In this document: positions 10,272 to 20,866 of the stretch, piece by piece | Position numbering within the stretch: the stretch's first letter is position 1 | Layout of the letters: every line of letters starts with the position of its first letter | Assembly (NCBI GenBank): GCA_022559845.1 | Contig: CM040124.1 | Coordinates: forward strand, 68,657,491 to 68,721,490 | Length of the DNA stretch: 64,000 nt | Direction of reading: 5' to 3' | From: Amorphophallus konjac | Taxonomy: Eukaryota > Streptophyta > Magnoliopsida > Alismatales > Araceae | Position numbers and translations under genes: made by a program | Notes under the pieces: model-generated | Databases searched by the model: none | Seen by the model: only the letters and a program-made list of their open reading frames with translations | What the model was told of the DNA's origin: nothing

Positions 10272-11540
10272 TGTGACGACCCGGGATCCGAGTACCGGAA
10301 AGGAATCGGCGCGTCTCGAATCTCGGCCCGCCAACCCACGAGCCCGAAGACTCGGAAGGGTAGAAGGGAGTGGTGTGGGGGTACAAGAGAGGCTGAAACG
10401 ACCGCAGAGATAGCACAATAATCTAAAAATAAAATGCACAGAATAATATAAATAAATAAACTGCTACAAGGTCCACAGAGTCTCATGTCCAAATAAAAGT
10501 ACAGTCAACAGAAAGGAAAGTATAACTACACGGGGCATCCCCCGACGTACAACTACACGGGGCATCCCCCGGCTCTGGCAGACTGGCGACTAACCTTGGC
10601 TAGAAGAACCACGCTGAAACTCGGCCGCACCTCTCGAAGACCTCGCCTCACCTGAAAAGCAGGGGTGAGCCTCATTTCATTGGCCCAGTAGGGATCCCGC
10701 GAATCCCCACCTCGCACGGAAAACAAGGCAAGAACACAACAAGCCGAAAAGTAACCCTACCTAATCGGAGTACGGTAGAACCAACAAGCTGAAGTAAATA
10801 AACAAAAAAGCCGTCTACTTTAACAATACCGTACTACTGAACCTCGGTCTAATAAAACTCGAGTCCACGCCTGCCAGCGAACAGGAGCGCTACCCACCAG
10901 AAGAACGACCGGATGCGCCCCCTGACGTCTTACACCGCGTCACAAGTGTCCAGCTACGACGCCCTGGGCGTGAGACTCAGACACGCAACAAGAACCACAA
11001 CAAGGACTAGGTGGGGTCGCGCTCGTCAGCGCGTGTCCTAAGCCCCCAACTACATGTGCACACACAGACCATCTGCTCTAGGTCGGGTCCTCTAGCTGGT
11101 TTTCCCCCCCACCGGACTCTGGTGGCAAAGGCAAGGGGTCCTACGGAAACCAGCCTAAAAATCGCGTCACACTGGGTCTCGCTCTCCACCATTCCCAGGT
11201 GGGTCCGCACACGCGTGCGCAGGAAGCTACGACTAGTGGACAGGTCACTGGAAGTAAGGACTCGACTCACGGAACCCACCGACTAACACACTAACACAGA
11301 CTCTTGGTAACCAAACGGAAGGTACGGATGCCGAGGACACGCATGAGGTCTGACCGTCTCTCAAGTCACGCGGCACCCCCACCGAGGTAACTGATTCTCC
11401 GGGGACCCCCGGGCGCCCCTGTGGCTTTCCCTGGGTGCCCACGGCAACCCTCGGGCCACACGCCATGACCGGGTCCAAAACTCACCCAATCGGAGGCTAA
11501 GCTACCCAAGGAACACGGTTTCGGGGAAGGGGGAAGGTCA

Positions 11541-11767
11541 CGCTAGGCACCCCTAGCGCAACTCTGGAGAACGTGCTAGCATGGGCTAGCGCGATCTGCC
11601 AGATCGCGCTGCCCAAGGCTAGCGCGTTCACGCCTGAACGCGCTAGTCTTGGATAGCGCGATCATGCGATCGCGCTACCCGTCCATGGCGCGTTCCGAAC
11701 CGCCAGAGCGGTCATCCCTTCCGATGAACGCGCCCGGACGACACGGCGCGTTCATTAAGAACGCGCC
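11541..11767. repeat. Cluster of perfect GCGCG hairpins in F LTR
   Basis: Inverted repeats with short loops follow one another. They are CGCTAG/CTAGCG (11541-11558, loop 6); AGCGCGATCT/AGATCGCGCT (11588-11610, 10-bp arms, loop 3); CTAGCGCGTTCA/TGAACGCGCTAG (11619-11646, 12-bp arms, loop 4); TAGCGCGATC/GATCGCGCTA (11654-11677, loop 4); GGCGCGTTC/GAACGCGCC (11687-11734, loop 30); and GGCGCGTTC/GAACGCGCC (11745-11767, loop 5). The same cluster is present in the other LTR at about 18891-19119. Confidence 0.9.
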
Positions 11768-12359
11768 ACTGGAATATAGCGCGGCAACGGGCCGAGCCCG
11801 GTTCGTGAAATACGCTCGGAAATCGTAAAACCACGCCCATTCACCCCCTCTGGTGAAGGTAAAACAACGGGGAATCACCCCCCCCCCCCCCCCCCGACGC
11901 CCTAGCATGCATCTAGAACCCCAAATCAATCAAAAACCCCCACGAATCAATGGCTCCGGCGCTCAAACCCCAAGCATGAAAATAACCCTCCCGGCATGGA
12001 TTTAGCCCCACTCGGCCTCTCCACGGCCTAGAAATCACGGGGAATACTGTAAAGAGGGTAAGGATCCGTCCCCCTACCTTAAAGAAGCTCAAAAACCACC
12101 GGATCACCGCCGATCGCCGAATCTTGCTCGAACACGAACTCCTCTCCCACGCACCAATGGGGGCACCGTCACGATCCTCTCGCCACCGCCGTCGTCACCG
12201 CGCCGCCACCGAGGTCCACCACCCGTCGCCGGAGGGGAAGGGGCGCCGCGAAGTCCAACGGGCAAGGGGGGTTGCAACGGTCGGCCGTGGCTCACGGGAG
12301 GAGGAAAGAAAGAGGAAAAGAAGAAAAGGGGAAAAAGAAAAAGGAAAGAAAATAGGGGG

Positions 12360-12370
12360 GGTATTTATAG
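12360..12370 (-). promoter_or_regulatory. TATA box of F 3' LTR
   Basis: CTATAAATACC lies on the minus strand about 330 bp from the LTR start, a normal U3 position. The 5' LTR copy is at about 19708-19718. Confidence 0.65.
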
Positions 12371-12699
12371 AAAATCTGAAAAATCCTAAAAAATAGAAAA
12401 ACACACCTCCTCGATCCTCGCGACGCACCGATCGCAACGGTACAACCCTCGCCTAGGTGAACGGTCTGGTTCACCCGCAACGAGGTTCTGAAGGGTCTGC
12501 CGAAACCCGTACACGGAAATCGGAAAACACACACGGAAAAGCCGCGGCCGCACTTCGGGCCTCCGAAACAACTCCGGATCGCGCCGATCCGGACACGAAA
12601 GATGTCCGGAATGAAATTTCAGACACAACGGAGCCAGACACTCCGAGAAACCAGATCCGAGACCCACGACAAAGGATCCGAAAGGTCCGGGACATTACA

Positions 12700-12717
12700 G
12701 CCCTCCCCCCTTAAAAG
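12700..12717 (-). promoter_or_regulatory. Polypurine tract of element F
   Basis: CTTTTAAGGGGGGAGGGC on the minus strand directly abuts the TGTAATGTCC start of the 3' LTR. Confidence 0.85.
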
Positions 12718-12766
12718 AATTTCATCCCCGAAATTCAAGAACAAAGCACAAGAACAGGGGAAAGAC

Positions 12767-14403
12767 TCACATAAACAAATAAGGATACAGCTCCCGCATC
12801 TCATCCTCACGTTCCCAAGACGCCTCGCCGCCAGAATGACGCTGCCAGACCACCTTAACCAGAGGAATAACCTTGTTTCACAGGCGCTGTTCTCGCCGAT
12901 CCTCAATGCGAACAGGAAACTCCGGAAGGGACAGATCTGGGGTCACCTCAGGCCAAACGGCATCCTCAAGAAAATGGGAATCATCGGGAATATACTTCCG
13001 AAGTATCGACACGTGAAACACATCAAGCACGGCAGAAAGCTCCAGAGGTAGCTGCAACCGATATTCGACTTCCCCAACGCGCGCGACGATGGGAAAGGAA
13101 CCAATGTAGCTGGGACTCAGCTTCCCACGCCTACCGAAACGTATCACGCCCTTCATGGGAGAAACTCTCAAGAAAACTTGGTCTCCCATGGTAAAGCTAA
13201 GAGGTCGTCTCCTCCGATCAGCATAACTCTTCTGTCGGCTCTGAGTTGCCAACATCTTCTGCCGAACGAGATGCACTACCTCAACACACTGCTGTACCAA
13301 ATCTGGTCCGGTTAGGACACGCTCGCCCACCTCGAACCAATCAAGCGGAGTCCGACAAGGTCGCCCATACAACGCCTCATAGGGAGCCATACCGATACTC
13401 GAATGGTAGCTGTTGTTATAGGCAAACTCCACCAATGACAGATGGTGGGTCCAACTCCCCTGCCACTCTAAGCAACACGCTCGCAACATATCCTCTAGAG
13501 TCTGGATGGTCCGCTCAGACTGACCGTCCGACTGAGGATGATAGGCCGAGCTGAATGCCAACTCAGTGCCTAGAGCCTTCTGGAAGCTCCTCCAGAATCC
13601 AGAAGTGAAACGGGGGTCACGATCCGACACAATGGAGATGGGAACTCCATGCAACGGAACAATCCGCTCCACATATAGACGAGCCAAACGCTGCATGCTC
13701 CAACTGACCTTGACCGGCAGCAACCGCGTAGTCTTCGTCAGTCTATCCACTAGCAACCAGATACTATCCTCCCCACTGGACGTCCTCGGTAATCCAACCA
13801 TAAAATCAGTGGTCACGTGGTCCCACTTCAAAGCAGGAACATCCAAGGGCTGAAGTGTGCCTCCTGGTCGCTGGTGCTCAGCCTTCACCTGCTGACAGGT
13901 CAAACACCTGGCCATAAATTCTGCCACATCTCTCTTCATGCCAGGCCACCAAAATTGCCTCTTCAGGTTCTGGTACATCTTGGCCGATCCGGGGTGTACG
14001 GCATACCGACTCCCATAAGCCTCGCGCAATACCGTACGTCGTACCTGCTCCTCGACCGGCACGTACAATCTACCTCTGAACCTCACAGCTCCATCCTCAC
14101 CAAACTCCACCTCGGCCATCGACAAAATACGAGGTAGCTCGGGGTCCGCTCGCTGAGCCTTAGTCACCTGTCGACGCACCGCGGGCGTGACAGTCAGACT
14201 CGCAAGGACAGCCGAACCCTGGTCCTACGGGACCTTGAGCCTAAAAGTCATGGCCGGAACCTGCTCCCAAAGCTTCCATTTCCTCAACAACATCCGACTG
14301 ACCGTTATCTTCCTACTCAGAGCATCAGCCACGACATTCATCTTTCCAGGCTGATAAGACAGAGTGAAGTCATAATCCTTCATATACTCCATCCACCTCC
14401 TTG
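12767..14403 (-). pseudogene. Element F pol, 3' part: RNase H end, integrase, chromodomain
   Basis: It begins after a 1-bp loss near 14404-14410 (LNLRQ then out of frame). It continues through DALSRK of RNase H, a TAG at 14225-14227, the integrase zinc region ([27 protein letters not shown]) and the core (TTDFMVGLP, SDRDPRFTS, SERTIQTLEDML; all three acidic residues present). It then reaches the C-terminal chromodomain (NKVIPLVKVVWQRH, EASWEREDEMRELYPYLF), ending in TGA at 12767-12769. A TGA just before NKVIPLVKV, where related elements have Arg, cuts off the chromodomain. The chromodomain guides integration to heterochromatin in this family. Confidence 0.92.
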
Positions 14404-16272
14404 CCTGAGGTTAAGGTCCTTCTGCGTGAACACATACCTCAAACTCTGATGGTCAGTGAAAAGCTCAAACTTCTCGCCGTACAAATAATGCCTCTAGATC
14501 TTCAGAGCGAAAATCACCGCCGCCAACTCAAGATCATGAACAGGGTAGTTCACCTCATGTTGCTTCAGCTGCCGTGACGCATACGCCACGACTCTCTCAT
14601 GCTGCATCAACACAGCACCGAGACCTACCCCGGAAGCATCCGTACATACTACGAAACCGCCCGAGCCAGATGGTAACACCAAAACCGGAGCAGTGGTAAG
14701 CAACCTCTTCAGCTTCATGAAGCTCCGCTCACACTCCTCCGTCCAGACGAACGGCACCTCTTTCCGCGTAAGCCTGGTCATCGGGGCTGCAATACGAGAA
14801 AAATCCTGAATGAACCGCCGATAATAGCCTGCGAGCCCCAAGAAACCCCGAATCTCCGTGACAGAACTCGGCCTTGGCCACTCTACCACAGCCTTGACCT
14901 TAGCTGGGTCCACGGAAACACCATCACCAGAAATCACGTGCCCCAAAAAGTGCACCTCACGAAGTCAGAACTCACACTTGCTGAGCTTGGCATACAGCTG
15001 GTGATCGCGCAAGGTCTGCAACACTGCTCTCAGATGCTGCACATGCTCCTCAGCAGACCGCGAATACACAAGGATGTCGTCCACAAACATGACCACGGAC
15101 TGGTCCAAGTACGGATGAAACACCCTATGCATCAAATCCATGAACGCTGCGGGGGCATTGGTGAGCCCGAACGGCATCACCAAGAACTCATAATGCCCAT
15201 ACCTCGACCGAAACGCTATCTTCTCCACATCCGACTCTCGAATCCATAGCTGCTAGTAGCCTGATCTCAAATCGATCCTCGAAAACACCCGGGCTGACTG
15301 AAGCTGATCGAACAAGTCATCAATCCGAGGCAACGGATACTTATTCTTAACAGTCACCTGGTTCAACTGACGGTAGTCGATGCACAGCCTCAAACTACCA
15401 TCCTTCTTCTTCACAAACAACACCGGCGCACCCCACGGGGAGTAACTAGGACGAATATACCCCTTGGCCAGCAACTCCTGCAACTGCGCCTTTAGCTCTC
15501 GCAACTCAGCAGGCGCCATCCGATAAGGGGCCTTCGACATAGGCGCCGTACCCGGCACCACCTCAATCACAAAATCAATCTCTCGCTGCGGTGGCAACCC
15601 TGGTAGCTCATCGGGAAAAACATCGAGAAACTCGCACACGACGGGAATATCCTCTACCTCAGGACATTGCCGATCCACCAAAACCACGGATGCGAGAAAG
15701 CCCTGACAACCCGCATCAAGCAAGCGACGCGCACGGATAGCCGAAATAAGCAAGCGGGAAGAGGAAGATCGAATACCTTGAAAATAGAAGGTGGGTCCAT
15801 GAAGATGTCGGAAGTAGACCTTCTTCGAGCCGCAATCCACCAAGGCATGATGAGCCTCGAGCCAATCCATGCCCAAAATCACATCGAAGTCCTGAAGCGG
15901 TAACACATAGAGTCTAGCCGGCAAACCCCGCCCTTCCACCCACACAGGTACCTTCTCGAAGCAGTATGGGGTGATCATGAAGTCACCGGTAGGCAACTCT
16001 ACCGCCAAGTCACAGGACACCTCGGTCACTGGGTCCTCCACGCTCTGAGCAAAATCCTCCGAGATGAACGAATGAGAAGCACCTGAATCAAACAAAACAC
16101 GAGCCGCACGACCCAAAATTGAGAGAGTACCTTCCACCAAATGTGACGCCTCAGCCTCTGCCCTGGTCATGTGAGTCACTCTGCCTCGGGATCTCTGCCT
16201 CCCTATGGTAGCTGACCGTGACAACTGAGGAAACTGTCCCTGCTGCTGGTACTGCTGCGGCTGTGATGACAA
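14404..16272 (-). pseudogene. Element F pol, 5' part: protease, reverse transcriptase, RNase H start
   Basis: The protease motif is [15 protein letters not shown] with ILGMDWL. The RT begins around [16 protein letters not shown] and has [34 protein letters not shown] and the catalytic FVDDILVYS. RNase H begins at [19 protein letters not shown]. In-frame stops are TAG 15253-15255 (after DLRSGY), TGA about 14962-14967 (KCEF then TGA where relatives have Trp) and TAG 14494-14496 (FALKI then TAG where relatives have Trp). Catalytic residues are kept, so the damage is recent point decay rather than loss of domains. Confidence 0.92.
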
Positions 16273-16287
16273 CTGTTGGGGCGGAAA

Positions 16288-17466
16288 CTAGTGCTGCTGC
16301 TGAAACTCATGCGGTTGGCTCGGTCTCTGTGGACAGTCATGTGCCATATGTCCTGGCTGATCGCACCTGAAGTAAATCACGGGCGCTGAACACGGTCTGC
16401 CTGGATGAGAACCACCGCACCTAGGACAACCGCCCCGCGAACCAGTCATCGAACCCTGGCGCTGAAAAGCCACCGGCTGCTGAACACTGCCCAATGACTC
16501 CTGCTTCGACTCCTTGCGATCCCGACGCCTCTTGCCAAAACTAGCTTCCTTAAGCAGCTTCTTAAGCTTCGACTTGAAGGACGACCCTGGCGCGGGAGCC
16601 GTAGACTGCGTCGCCACTGATCCACCTGCTGAGAGCTGGACGGTACTCTGCTACTGCATCCCTGACGGCTGGCTGAAATCTGCCTGCTCCTAACTAGCAC
16701 TACCCTGCCCTCGAACCTTCTGCAAGTCTCTCTCCAGCGCCACTGCTGCCTTACATGCCGCATCCAAAGTGGTCAACCCCGACGCAAGAAGATGATGCCT
16801 CAACTCTAGCCTCAGGCCACCCACAAACTGATCGGTCTTCACCTCCTCATCTGCCATGATGTGAGGAGCATAACGGCCCAACTCGATAAACCTAGCACGG
16901 TACTGCATCACCGTCATGTCACCCTGGGTCAGCTCCATAAACTCACGCAGCCTCTGCGACCTGACAAAGGACGGACAGAAGGCACGCTCGAAGGCCGTGA
17001 CGAACTCCTGCCACGCAATCTACCGAAGAGGATGAGACTGGAGCACTGAACCCCACTCTGACGTCCACCAAGTACGGGCCGCTCCCTGAAGATGATGAGT
17101 AGCCAACGCCACCTGCTCCTCCTCAGGACACTCCATCGCGCTGAAAATCCGTCGAACATCATCCAGCCACTCTCTGGCCACCTCAGGATCTGGCTGCCCA
17201 CTGAAAGAAGGAGGCTGGAACAGCAAAAACTCCTTCAACACGCGACCATGACCACCACGAGCCTGGCCCTCACCAGCCTCACCGCCCTGCTGCTGACCTC
17301 CCTGCTGCCGCTGAAACACATACTCAAACATGCCTCGGAAGAAATCATCCATCCCCGGAGCTCTCGCATCTCCAGCCACACCCTCGGAAACTGAAGCCCT
17401 GCTCTGCTCCTCCGGACCACCGCTAGACTCTCCCTGCTGGGGACAAGCCCTCCTCAGTGGTGCCAT
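16288..17466 (-). pseudogene. Element F gag
   Basis: The likely start is the ATG at 17464-17466 (MAPLRRACPQQGESS). A low-complexity Gln/Gly-rich segment leads to the capsid domain (FLLFQPPSFSGQPDPEVAREW, RTWWTSEW, FVTAFERAFCP, YRARFIELGRYAPHI). A nucleocapsid region follows, with CPRCGGSHPGRPC and a damaged knuckle YFRCDQPGHMAHDC whose first Cys is lost. In-frame stops occur near 17018, 16687, 16652 and at 16288-16290. Gag forms the virus-like particle in working relatives. The 16285-15260 stretch continues into protease. Confidence 0.88.
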
Positions 17467-17606
17467 AACGCACCTGACATCAAGAAAACAACCACAAATC
17501 AATAAAACACGTGCGGCCCTAAGCCAGTCGACGACTGCACAGGACATTCATGGACCTTCTGGACCACCATAATTCGTTTCAAATTCCGATGTACCTCCAC
17601 AACCTA

Positions 17607-17619
17607 CGCTCTGATACCA
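17607..17619 (-). promoter_or_regulatory. Primer-binding site of element F
   Basis: TGGTATCAGAGCG on the minus strand lies two bases inside the 5' LTR and is complementary to the 3' end of initiator tRNA-Met. Confidence 0.85.
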
Positions 17620-17621
17620 GC

Positions 17622-20047
17622 TGTGACGACCTGGGATCCGAGTACCGGAGAGGAACCGGCGCATCTCGAATCTCGGCCCGCCAACCCACGAGCCCGAAGA
17701 CTCGGAAGGGTAGAAGGGAGTGGTGTGGGGGTACAAGAGAGGCTGAAACGACCACAGAGATAGCACAATAATCTAAAAATAAAATACACAGAATAATATA
17801 AATAAATAAACTGCTACAAGGTCCACAGAGTCTCATGTCCAAATAAAAGTACAATCAACAGAAAGGAAAGTACAACTACACGGGGCATCCCCCGGCGTAC
17901 AACTACACGGGGCATCCCCCAACTCTGGCAGACTGGTGACTAACCTTGGCTAGAAGAACCACGCTGAAACTCGGCCGCACCTCTCGAAGACCCCACCTCA
18001 CCGGAAAAGTAGGGGTGAGCCTCATTTCATTGGCCCAGTAGGGATCCCGCGAATCCCCACCTCGCACGAAAAACAAGGCAAGAACACAACAAGCCGAAAA
18101 GTAACCCTACCTAATCGCAGTACGGTAGAACCAACAAGCTGAAGTAAATAAATAGAAAATCCATCTACTTTAACAATACCATACTACTGAACCTCGGTCT
18201 AATAAAACTCGAGTCCACGCCTGCCAGCGAACAGGAGCGCTACCCACCAGAAGAATGACCGGATGCGTCCACTGATGTCTTACACCGCGTCACAAGTGTC
18301 CAGCTACGACGCCCCGGGCGTGAGACTCAGACACGCAACAAGAACCACAACAAGGACTAGCTGGGGTCACGCTCGTCAGCACGTGTCCTAAGCCCCCAAC
18401 TACGTGTGCACACACAGACCACTGCTCTAGGTCGGGTCCTCTAGCTGGTTTTCCCCCCCACCGGACTCTGGTGGCAAAGGCAAGGGGCCCTACAGAAACC
18501 AGCCTAAAAACCGCGTCACACTGGGTCTCGCTCTCCACCACTCCCAGGTGGGTCCGCACACGCGTGCGCAGGAAGCTACGACTAGTGGACAGGTCACTGG
18601 AAGTAAGGACTCGACTCACGGAACCCACCGACTAACACACTAACACAGACTCTTGGTAACCAAATGGTAGGTACGGATGCCGGGGACACGTATGAGGTCT
18701 GACCATCCCTCAAGTCACGCGGCACCCCCACCGAGGTAACTGATTCTCCGGGGACCCCCGGGCGCCCCTGTGGCTTTCCCTGGGTGCCCACGGTAACCCT
18801 CGGGCCACACGCCATGATGGGGTCCAAAACTCACCCAACCGGAGGCTAAGCTACCCAAGGAACATAGTTTCGGGGAAGGGAGAAGGTCACGCTAGGCACC
18901 CCTAGCGCGACTCTAGAGAACGCGCTAGCATGGGCCAGCGCGATCTGCCAGATCGCGCTGCCCAAGGCTAGCGCGTTCACACCTGAACGCGCTAGTCTTG
19001 AATAGCGCGATCATGCGATCGCGCTACCCGTCCATGGCGCGTTCCGAACCGCCAAAGCGGTCATCCCTTCCGATGAACGCGCCCGGACGACATGGCGCGT
19101 TCATTAAGAACGCGCCACTGGAATATAGCGCGACAACGGGCCGAGCCCGGTTTGTGAAATACGCCCGGAAATCGTAAAACCACGCCCATTCACCCCTCTG
19201 GTGAAGGTAAAACAACGGGGAATCACCCCCCCCCCCCCCCCCCGACGCCCTAGCATGCATCTAGAACCCCAAATCAATCAAAAACCCCCACGAATCAATG
19301 GCTCCGGCGCTCAAACCCCAAGCATGAAAATAACCCTCCCGGCATGGATTTAGCCCCACTCGGCCTCTCCACGGCCTAGAAATCACGGGGAATACTGTAA
19401 AGAGGGTAAGGATCCGTCCCCCTACCTTAAAGAAGCTCAAAAACCACCGGATCGCCGCCGATCGCCGAATCTTGCTCGAACACGAACTCCTCTCCCACGC
19501 ACCAATGGGGGCACCGTCACGATCCTCTCGCCACCGCCGTCGTCACCGCGCCGCCACCGAGGTCCACCACCCGTCGCCGGAGGGGAAGGGGCGCCGCGAA
19601 GTCCAACGGGCAAGGGGGGTTGCAACGGTCGGCCGTGGCTCACGGGAGGAGGAAAGAAAGAGGAAAAGAAGAAAAGGGGAAAAAGAAAAAGGAAAGAAAA
19701 TAGGGGGGGTATTTATAGAAAATCTGAAAAATCCTAAAAAATAGAAAAATACACCTCCTCGATCCTCGCGACGCACCGATCGCAACGGTACAACCCTCGC
19801 CTAGGTGAACGGTCTGGTTCACCCGCAACGAGGTTCTGAAGGGTCTGCCGAAACCCGTACACGGAAATCGGAAAACACACACGGAAAAGTCGCGGACGCA
19901 CTTCGGGCCTCCGAAACAACTCCGGATCGCGCCGATCCGGACACGAAAGATGTCCGGAACGAAATTTCGGACACAACGGAGCCAGACACTCCGAGAAACC
20001 AGATCCGGGACCCACGACGAAGGATCCGAAAGGTCCGGGACATTACA
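17622..20047 (-). repeat. Element F 5' LTR (2.43 kb)
   Basis: This is the duplicate of 10272-12699 with scattered substitutions and small indels. It contains the second copy of the GCGCG hairpin cluster (about 18891-19119). Confidence 0.93.
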
Positions 20048-20052
20048 GATAT
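20048..20052. repeat. Right target-site duplication of element F (GATAT)
   Basis: GATAT follows the LTR end CATTACA and matches 10267-10271. Confidence 0.9.
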
Positions 20053-20642
20053 GCCCTCTGAACCAGCTCCGCATAAGTGCGGATATTCTGTGTCCCAAGT
20101 TGCTAAATGAAACCGGGTCGTAACCCGTCCATAAATCGATTTGCTTTTAATAATTCCGTGCTAATAAGGTGTGGTGCATATGGTGCTAGTCTTGAAAACT
20201 GCAGCTCATATTCTGCCACCGACATCATCCCTTGGCGAAGGGAGGCAAACTCCATGGCCTTCCTTTCCTTTACATGTTCGGAAAAATACTTGGTACGGAA
20301 TAAAGTAAGAAACCCGTCCCATGTATGAGGTGCATCGGCCGGAGGTGCCGGAACAGACTTCCACCATGTACGAGCATCTTTATTTAGTTGAAATGTTGCT
20401 AGACGCACCTTCTCCTGATCAGTGCATTGAATAACGTCAAATATCCTATTCATCTCATCGATCCAATTTTCTGCCTCATCGGGATTTGAAGATCCATAGA
20501 ATCGCGGAGGATTTAGACTCCGGAAGTTGCGATGTAGGTCACCAGCCCTTGCCCCTGCACCACCTTGTGCTATAGTTTGCAATGCCTGAGTGAGGCTGGC
20601 AACTGTTTGTTGCATACCGTCCCAATCTACGCGATGAGCCAT
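20053..20642 (-). pseudogene. Element A gag, N-terminal half (capsid domain)
   Basis: The start ATG at 20640-20642 gives MAHRVDWDGMQQTVASL. The retrotransposon capsid domain is visible: NPPRFYGSSNPDEAENWIDEM, RTWWKSV, FLTLFRTKYFSEHVKERKAMEF and YELQFSRLAPYAPHL. A TAG at 20103-20105 replaces a Gln codon that is CAG in fragment E. The frame stops at the F insertion after VQRAY and resumes at 10271 with LCEGTLEKV. Confidence 0.9.
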
Positions 20643-20846
20643 TTGTAAAATAGGGTACCTGAGAGAGAAAAATAACAACTTGTTATTTCTCATAAAAATC
20701 AACCTTAAAGCTAATTAATTATCTTATCCCGGGCTCTACCCAATCCTCACATGGGTATGGAATTTCTTCCTTAGTTCATAGGTAGTGGTCCTTAAACCTT
20801 GGACTTATCCTATAACATGATTCCTTTCCCTAAGTCTAGAGACTTA

Positions 20847-20859
20847 GGCTCTGATACCA
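20847..20859 (-). promoter_or_regulatory. Primer-binding site of element A
   Basis: TGGTATCAGAGCC on the minus strand lies just inside the 5' LTR and is complementary to initiator tRNA-Met. Confidence 0.85.
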
Positions 20860-20866
20860 ACTTAAC

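Larger units (their letters stand above)
10272..12699 (-). repeat. Element F 3' LTR (2.43 kb)
   Basis: The LTR is bounded TGTGACGAC...GACATTACA and duplicated at 17622-20047. On the minus strand it has a TATA box at 12360-12370, a C run near 11879-11896, and a cluster of perfect GCGCG hairpins at 11541-11767 in the transcribed part. Confidence 0.93.
10272..20047 (-). mobile_element. Element F: Ty3/gypsy, Tekay-type chromovirus, nested in gag of A
   Basis: F is a 9.8 kb element with LTRs at 10272-12699 and 17622-20047, polypurine tract at 12700-12717, primer site at 17607-17619 and GATAT target duplications. It is full-length in structure, with gag, protease, RT, RNase H, integrase and chromodomain on the minus strand. 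It is distinctly more GC-rich than the surrounding element A. The LTRs are close to identical over most of their length. Several in-frame stops and at least one frameshift make it non-autonomous. It is the youngest layer of the left nest by position. Confidence 0.93.

Noticed and set aside
11011..11286. Overlapping ORFs of about 90 residues on both strands of the F LTR
   Set aside because: They overlap each other on opposite strands and recur only as part of the LTR duplication.
12124..12437. Basic/Arg-rich ORFs on both strands of the F LTR (repeated at 19472-19785)
   Set aside because: They are low-complexity, lie in the LTR on both strands and have no domain. They are by-products of GC-rich sequence.
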